Below the pieces are notes generated by a model. That model made no database searches and had not been told where the DNA came from. It saw nothing but the letters and a program-made list of their open reading frames with translations. From SIG578 sp964508295 (GTDB lineage: Bacteria; Bacillota; Clostridia; Oscillospirales; Ruminococcaceae), in the NCBI GenBank assembly GCA_964508295.1, contig CAZDSQ010000015.1:1-28584 (forward strand): 28,584 bases of DNA, given 5' to 3'. A program made the position numbers and the translations under genes. This document shows, piece by piece, positions 24,043-28,584 of this stretch; within the stretch, counting starts at the first letter, position 1; each line of letters begins with the position of its first letter.

Positions 24043-25164
24043 ATGCAAGATAACAGAAAGATTCCCGAAGACCTTTTTGTCTATGACCCTATTGTCTATG
24101 TAGCAGAAAAAAATGAGTACTGCATAACCTTTAACTCACTTGTTAAGGGTATGGGCTGGGTAGAGATCGACGGTGTTCGTTATATCAACGACAGTAACGG
24201 AAACATCCCCTCGGACGATATTGTTCATAAGGCAAACGTTCCTATGGAGGTTCTCGATAAAGCGGGAAAATATGACGTTGTGTTTGTGCCCGTTTACCAG
24301 CGCAAGCCTTATTATCCCACCAGCGGTCAGGAGCAGAGAAGAAGCTATTCTTTCCACGCTCCCGCAACCGACGGAACACTTCGCATCTATCACATGAGCG
24401 ATACCCACTCGGCAATTAAAAATCCCGTTGCCGCAGCCTCATATTTCGGCGACGATCTAGACATACTTATAATGAACGGCGATATTCCCGACCACAGCGG
24501 AACTTATGACCACATTATGACACTCTTTAACCTCTCCTCTCAGCTTACTCACGGTTCTGTTCCTGTTATCTTCTCAAGAGGTAACCACGATACCCGCGGT
24601 GAGTCTGCCGTTGAGTACCAGAGATTTACCCCCACGTCTAAGGGCGGTAATACCTATTATACAATCAGAATAGGCAATATATGGGCAATCATCCTCGACT
24701 GCGGTGAGGATAAGGTCGATAATAACGTTGAGTACGGCGGAATGGCTGCATTCCATCAGTTCAGACTTAGACAGACCGAGTTTATTAAGGACGTTATTAA
24801 GAGAAAGGACGAGGAATACGAAGCCGAGGGCGTTGAGCATCGCTTTGTAATCTGCCACGTCCCCTTCGACACCGCTTGGAATGTTCACGAGAAGGAGCTC
24901 TACACCGAGTGGATCGAGCTCTTAAACGAGATAAATCCCGATCTGCATCTGCACGGACATATGCATAACTTCTACTACAACGAGCCCGGTACAGAGGGTC
25001 AGTTTGGAGTAATAAAGGCTCCTGTTCTCACCTCAGGCGATCCCAGAGGCGATAACTTCAAGGGCATGGCTCTTACCATTGACAAAGACGGATACCTCGC
25101 ACAGTTTACCGACAAAACACAAACTGTTCTCGAGGAACACCGTATAGAAAAGGTAAAAAGATAA
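24043..25164 (+). CDS. Calcineurin-like metallophosphoesterase, paralogue 2
   Basis: 373 aa, collinear with and clearly homologous to the preceding protein throughout, so a tandem duplication. Metal ligands are conserved: D120-x-H122 (MSDTHSA), GD, GNHD, H in ICHVPFD, G-H306-x-H308. It differs around the fourth motif (HVPFD versus HIRID) and in the loop after it, so substrates may differ. No signal peptide. ATG 24043 is 8 nt after GGAGG; the in-frame TTG at 24019 lies upstream of that site and is rejected. Confidence 0.85.
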   Translation: MQDNRKIPEDLFVYDPIVYVAEKNEYCITFNSLVKGMGWVEIDGVRYINDSNGNIPSDDIVHKANVPMEVLDKAGKYDVVFVPVYQRKPYYPTSGQEQRRSYSFHAPATDGTLRIYHMSDTHSAIKNPVAAASYFGDDLDILIMNGDIPDHSGTYDHIMTLFNLSSQLTHGSVPVIFSRGNHDTRGESAVEYQRFTPTSKGGNTYYTIRIGNIWAIILDCGEDKVDNNVEYGGMAAFHQFRLRQTEFIKDVIKRKDEEYEAEGVEHRFVICHVPFDTAWNVHEKELYTEWIELLNEINPDLHLHGHMHNFYYNEPGTEGQFGVIKAPVLTSGDPRGDNFKGMALTIDKDGYLAQFTDKTQTVLEEHRIEKVKR

Positions 25165-25174
25165 AGCTAAAACT

Positions 25175-25201
25175 GGGCGGCAAGCCTAAAGCTTGCCGCC
25201 C
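25175..25201 (+). terminator. Hairpin after paralogue 2
   Basis: Perfect 11-bp GC-rich stem GGGCGGCAAGC / GCTTGCCGCCC, loop CTAAA, but only a weak T run. Likely a partial terminator. Confidence 0.5.
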
Positions 25202-25269
25202 GAAAGTTTGACAAATAAATAACAAAAAATGCGAAATTTGTTAAATTAGCATACGAAAGGAAATCTAAA

Positions 25270-26544
25270 TTGAAACTCTCAGAAATGTCTGCAAGTGAAC
25301 TCAGGCAGGCCTACCAAAACTTTAAAAAAGAATACGATGAGGTTTGCGAGCTTGGCATAGACCTTGACATATCAAGAGGAAAACCCAACGGCGCCCAGCT
25401 TGATCTTAGCAACGGTCTTATGACCTGTCTTGACAAAAGCGTTATCGATAAATGCTCCTTTGACTATCGAAATTATGGAGTGATGGAGGGTGTTCCCTCA
25501 TCACGAAAGATGCTGGCGCCGCTGCTTGGCGTTGCTCCCGAAAACACCCTCGTTTGCGGAAACTCCAGCCTTAATATTATGTATGACTGCATTGTAAGAG
25601 CAATGCTCCTGGGCGTTTTAGAGGGAAAAACCCCTTGGAGCCAGCTTCCCAAGGTTAAATTCCTTTGCCCCGCACCGGGATATGACAGGCACTTTGCCAT
25701 CTGCGAGGAATTTGGCATTGAGATGATTACAGTTGATATGACCGAGACCGGACCTGATATGGACACCGTTGAAAAGCTTGTCGCAGAGGACGATACCATT
25801 AAAGGTATGTGGTGCGTTCCCAAGTATTCAAACCCGCAGGGCATTACCTACAGCGACGAAACTGTAAGAAGACTTGCTTCTATGAAAACTGCGGCTGACG
25901 ATTTCAGAATTTTCTGGGACAATGCCTACTGTATTCACGACCTTTACGATGAGGGCGACGAGCTACTTAACGTGCTTGATGCCTGCACCGAGGCAGGAAA
26001 CCCCGACAGAGTTTATATATTCTTCTCGACATCTAAAATAAGCTTTGCGGGAAGCGGCGTTGCCGCAATGGGCGGCTCCAAAAATAATATCGACTGGCAG
26101 AAAAAGCGAATGACCATTCAAACCATCAGCTTTGACAAGATAAATCAGCTCCGCCACGTTATATATTATAAGGATGCTGAGGGTCTTAAGGAGCATATGA
26201 AGTTGCACGCTGATATTCTCAGGCCTAAGTTTGAAACGGTTTTAAAAGCTTTTGACGAGCAGCTCGCTCCTCTCGGCTGTGTTTACTATCCCAGACCTCG
26301 CGGCGGATATTTTATCAGCCTCGATGTTATGGACGGATGTGCAAAAAGAGTTGTTGAGCTTTGTAAAAATGCGGGCGTTGTGCTAACTCCCGCAGGCTCG
26401 ACATATCCTTATAAAAACGACCCCAATGACAGAAACATAAGAGTTGCCCCATCGTATATCAATGTTGACGAGCTTGAGGCGGCGGTTTCGGTGCTTTGCG
26501 CTTCTGTTAAGCTTGCCTGCGCAGAAAAGCTCTTGGAAAAATAA
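25270..26544 (+). CDS. Type Ic aspartate aminotransferase (PLP fold type I)
   Basis: 424 aa. Resembles the Corynebacterium AspT-like type Ic family: LDISRGKPNGAQLDLSNGL near the N-terminus, NYGVMEGVPSSRKMLAPLLG, CPAPGYDRHF, KYSNPQGITYS, and PLP lysine K256 in FSTSKISFAGSG; a C-terminal RVAPSY arginine would bind the substrate carboxylate. It would interconvert aspartate/2-oxoglutarate and oxaloacetate/glutamate in the cytoplasm. Assignment by motif memory; other amino acids are possible. TTG start at 25270 after AAAGGA; no ATG competes. Confidence 0.85.
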   Translation: MKLSEMSASELRQAYQNFKKEYDEVCELGIDLDISRGKPNGAQLDLSNGLMTCLDKSVIDKCSFDYRNYGVMEGVPSSRKMLAPLLGVAPENTLVCGNSSLNIMYDCIVRAMLLGVLEGKTPWSQLPKVKFLCPAPGYDRHFAICEEFGIEMITVDMTETGPDMDTVEKLVAEDDTIKGMWCVPKYSNPQGITYSDETVRRLASMKTAADDFRIFWDNAYCIHDLYDEGDELLNVLDACTEAGNPDRVYIFFSTSKISFAGSGVAAMGGSKNNIDWQKKRMTIQTISFDKINQLRHVIYYKDAEGLKEHMKLHADILRPKFETVLKAFDEQLAPLGCVYYPRPRGGYFISLDVMDGCAKRVVELCKNAGVVLTPAGSTYPYKNDPNDRNIRVAPSYINVDELEAAVSVLCASVKLACAEKLLEK

Positions 26545-26556
26545 GGAGTGGAATCT

Positions 26557-28206
26557 ATGAAACAAAAACTTTCCGTAGTTATCCGTGTTGTGCTTTGCGT
26601 TATAGCGGAGTTTCTCCTTTTCTGGTTTAAGCTCCCGCCAATAAACTTAAGAAGCAAGGATTTTTGGGGATTTGTTATCGAAAGCGTGATAATCTGCACA
26701 GTTATTCTCGCTATTTCCTCAATCACTGCCTTTTTCAAAAAGAATGTGGGTAAAGACGGTAAAGAGGTTTTAATAGATGGCAAGTCGGCTATAAAAGGCT
26801 CAGCCAAGCCTTTTAAAATCGTTCTCATTGGACTTGCGGCTATGGTTGTTTTTACGGTTGTGATGGACGTAGTCGGTGCTAAGCTCTTTAATGCAAAGAG
26901 TTACTCAAACCTTATCACGCTACAGGAAGGCGACTTTTCAAAGGATGTTGCCGAGCTTAAAATGTCGCAGATCCCCGTTGTTGACCGCGACACCGCGACA
27001 CGACTTGCTCAGCGCGAACTCGGCAATATAACCGATCTGGTTTCCCAGTTTGAAATTGACGCTGAGTACACCCAGATAAACTACAAAAATCACCCCTACC
27101 GAGTAACCCCGCTTAAATATGCGGGCTTTATAAAGTGGCTTACAAACAGCAGCGAGGGCGTTCCGGGGTATATAACTATTGACCTTACAACTCAGGAAGC
27201 AGAGCTTGTAAGGCTTGATGACGAGATTCGCTACTCGCAGAGCGAGTATCTTATGCGGAATGTGAACCGCTACCTGCGCTTTAACCACCCCACAAAGATC
27301 TTCGCCGAGATCTCATTTGAGATTGACGAAAACGGCGTTCCCTATTGGGTCGCCTCGGTAATCGACTATAAGATAGGCTTCTGGAGCGGTAGAGATATTT
27401 GCGGAGTTGTACTTCTAAATGCTCAGACAGGCGAAAATAAGTATTACGAGGCGGGGGAAATTCCCACATGGGTCGATCAGGCCTATGACTCAGATATGAT
27501 CATCGAGCAGCTTACCTATAACGGCCTGTATTCTGACGGATTTTTCAATGCGATTCTCGGTCAGAAAAACTGCACCCAGCCCACCGATGGATATAACTAT
27601 ATTGCCATTGACGATGATGTTTGGGTCTACACAGGAATAACCTCAATTACAGAGGACGCTTCAAACTTAGGCTTTGTCCTTTCAAACCTCAGAACAAAGG
27701 AAACTAAATTTTACACCCAGGCAGGCGCCGAGGAATATTCTGCAATGGATAGTGCCGAGGGTCAGGTTCAGCACCTTGGCTATCAGGCAACCTTCCCCAT
27801 TCTTTTAAATATAGCCGACAGACCGACCTATTTTGTTTCTTTAAAGGACGATGCGGGTCTTGTAAAGATGTATGCTTATGTTGATATGGAGCGCTATCAG
27901 ATAGTTGGAATAGGCGCTACCTTGGACAAGGCAAGAGAGGCTTATTTAGAGGCTCTTGAGGGCGAAAATATCGAGCTCGATAAAGAAACTCAGGAGGAGA
28001 GAAAAACTGTTTACGCGGGTGTTGTTTCGGCAATTTCCTCTGCGGTTATTGACGGAAATACAAATTATTATATAATGCTTGAGGGTGATGAAAAGATATT
28101 CGTCATTCCTGCATCTATGAATGATAAACTTCCTTTCTTGACGGTTGGCGATAGAATTGCTATCACCGAGGTTTCGGGAGTTTATAAGCACGTAAATATA
28201 TCCTAA
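26557..28206 (+). CDS. Membrane protein of unknown function with large extracytoplasmic domain
   Basis: About 549 aa. Three hydrophobic helices (about 5-25, 37-58, 85-107), the second and third separated by a Lys-rich cytoplasmic loop, then some 440 residues outside. The external part holds repeated alpha/beta segments such as RDTATRLAQRELGNITDLVSQF and DKAREAYLEALEG, loosely like PepSY-type modules, and ends in a small beta-barrel-like stretch (YAGVVSAISSAVIDGNTNYYIMLEG). No catalytic motif or family recognised. It begins 12 nt after the aminotransferase stop, so co-transcribed. ATG 26557 is 8 nt from AAGGAG; the GTG at 26548 overlaps that site. Confidence 0.75.
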   Translation: MKQKLSVVIRVVLCVIAEFLLFWFKLPPINLRSKDFWGFVIESVIICTVILAISSITAFFKKNVGKDGKEVLIDGKSAIKGSAKPFKIVLIGLAAMVVFTVVMDVVGAKLFNAKSYSNLITLQEGDFSKDVAELKMSQIPVVDRDTATRLAQRELGNITDLVSQFEIDAEYTQINYKNHPYRVTPLKYAGFIKWLTNSSEGVPGYITIDLTTQEAELVRLDDEIRYSQSEYLMRNVNRYLRFNHPTKIFAEISFEIDENGVPYWVASVIDYKIGFWSGRDICGVVLLNAQTGENKYYEAGEIPTWVDQAYDSDMIIEQLTYNGLYSDGFFNAILGQKNCTQPTDGYNYIAIDDDVWVYTGITSITEDASNLGFVLSNLRTKETKFYTQAGAEEYSAMDSAEGQVQHLGYQATFPILLNIADRPTYFVSLKDDAGLVKMYAYVDMERYQIVGIGATLDKAREAYLEALEGENIELDKETQEERKTVYAGVVSAISSAVIDGNTNYYIMLEGDEKIFVIPASMNDKLPFLTVGDRIAITEVSGVYKHVNIS

Positions 28207-28209
28207 AAC

Positions 28210-28244
28210 AAACCCCCTGCCGATTTAAAATCGGCAGGGGGTTT
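28210..28244 (+). terminator. Strong terminator
   Basis: 15-bp perfect stem AAACCCCCTGCCGAT / ATCGGCAGGGGGTTT with a 5-nt loop and a T4 run, just after the membrane protein gene. Confidence 0.9.
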
Positions 28245-28307
28245 TCGTATGAGTTATAGCTTTTATTTTATGCTTGTGTTTCAGTATAGATGGTAGGTCA
28301 ATATAAT

Positions 28308-28584
28308 TTGTAGGGACCGTTCTCGCTGCGGCTCGGTCCCCTCACGGCTCTGACAGTCCACAGGACTGTCATTCACTCCCGTTCGGCGCTTCGCTACGTC
28401 CCCGACGGTCCGCAACGTTGTTTACTTCACGCTCGTATATTCCTTTTGCTCACGCCGCAAGGGCGCTCCCTTTCTTTCGTCAAAGAAAGGAAGCAAAGAA
28501 GACTTAAAAAGGGAGAGGGTGTCCGCCCTAAACGGTTCGCGGTGCCCAAAACGGCAAGCCGTTTTGACCGCAGCACCACAAGCT
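28308..28584. repeat. Repeat-rich non-coding end of window
   Basis: No gene recognised from 28207 to the end. The stretch begins TTGTAGGGACCG, like the left-end repeat, and holds a series of hairpins: GGGACCG/CGGTCCC (28313-28340), GACAGTCC/GGACTGTC (28352-28370), CCTTTCTTT/AAAGAAAGG (28469-28490), CAAAACGGC/GCCGTTTTG (28547-28566). Composition is more GC-rich than the genes around it. Probably one or more dispersed intergenic elements, cut by the window edge. Confidence 0.55.

Noticed and set aside
25208..25246. Promoter with TTGACA at 25208 before the aminotransferase
   Set aside because: No -10 at 16-18 nt; the nearest TTAAAT is 27 nt away.

Overview
The window reads as chromosomal DNA of an endospore-forming, low-to-moderate GC Gram-positive bacterium of the Clostridia, most likely the Oscillospiraceae/Ruminococcaceae group. 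The evidence is a spoIIGA-sigE sporulation locus with a Spo0A box, a T-box riboswitch, AGGAGG-type ribosome binding sites with frequent GTG/TTG starts, a permuted GH3 glycosidase of the Ruminococcus/Butyrivibrio kind, a type Ic aspartate aminotransferase, and palindromic intergenic repeats of a type I recall from Oscillospiraceae genomes. No tRNA, rRNA, CRISPR, transposase or phage gene was seen.

Layout. 1-165: palindromic repeat and a terminator. 210-1328 (-): a HAD nucleotidase fused to a guanylate-kinase-like domain. 1428-4675: AraC-family regulator (-) divergent from a permuted GH3 glycosidase (+), sharing a symmetric promoter/operator. 4805-7623 (+): trkA-trkH potassium uptake. 7638-7855: an array of hairpins and 7-nt repeats, then a bidirectional terminator. 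10427-7884 (-): consensus promoter, T-box leader, metY, metA (methionine via O-acetylhomoserine). 10441-11431 (+): uppP with its own promoter, back to back with that of metY. 11635-13301 (+): membrane-anchored XRE regulator overlapping a small secreted protein, AT-rich and accessory in look. 13353-13440: three-armed RNA element ending in a terminator. 13500-15569 (+): spoIIGA, sigE and a small membrane protein. 15575-15787: palindromic repeat. 20366-15810 (-): YfhO-type membrane glycosyltransferase, GT2 polyprenyl-phosphate glycosyltransferase and a lipid kinase. 20517-28206 (+): serC, serA, two tandem metallophosphoesterases, aminotransferase and an unknown membrane protein. 28210-28584: terminator and repeat-rich end.

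How the genes fit together. Several blocks are coherent: Met-tRNA-sensed methionine synthesis, potassium uptake, early mother-cell sporulation control, and a cell-envelope block. In that block the GT2 would load a sugar on undecaprenyl phosphate, YfhO would transfer it outside the cell, and the lipid kinase could return diacylglycerol to phospholipid synthesis. UppP also belongs to undecaprenyl recycling, but is a separate unit. The serC-serA pair lacks a classical SerB in view, and a phosphoesterase follows serA by 14 nt.

The least explained items are the HAD/guanylate-kinase-like fusion, which lacks the GMP-binding arginines, the XRE-membrane/secreted protein pair, the three-armed hairpin element and the 25-nt-period hairpin array.
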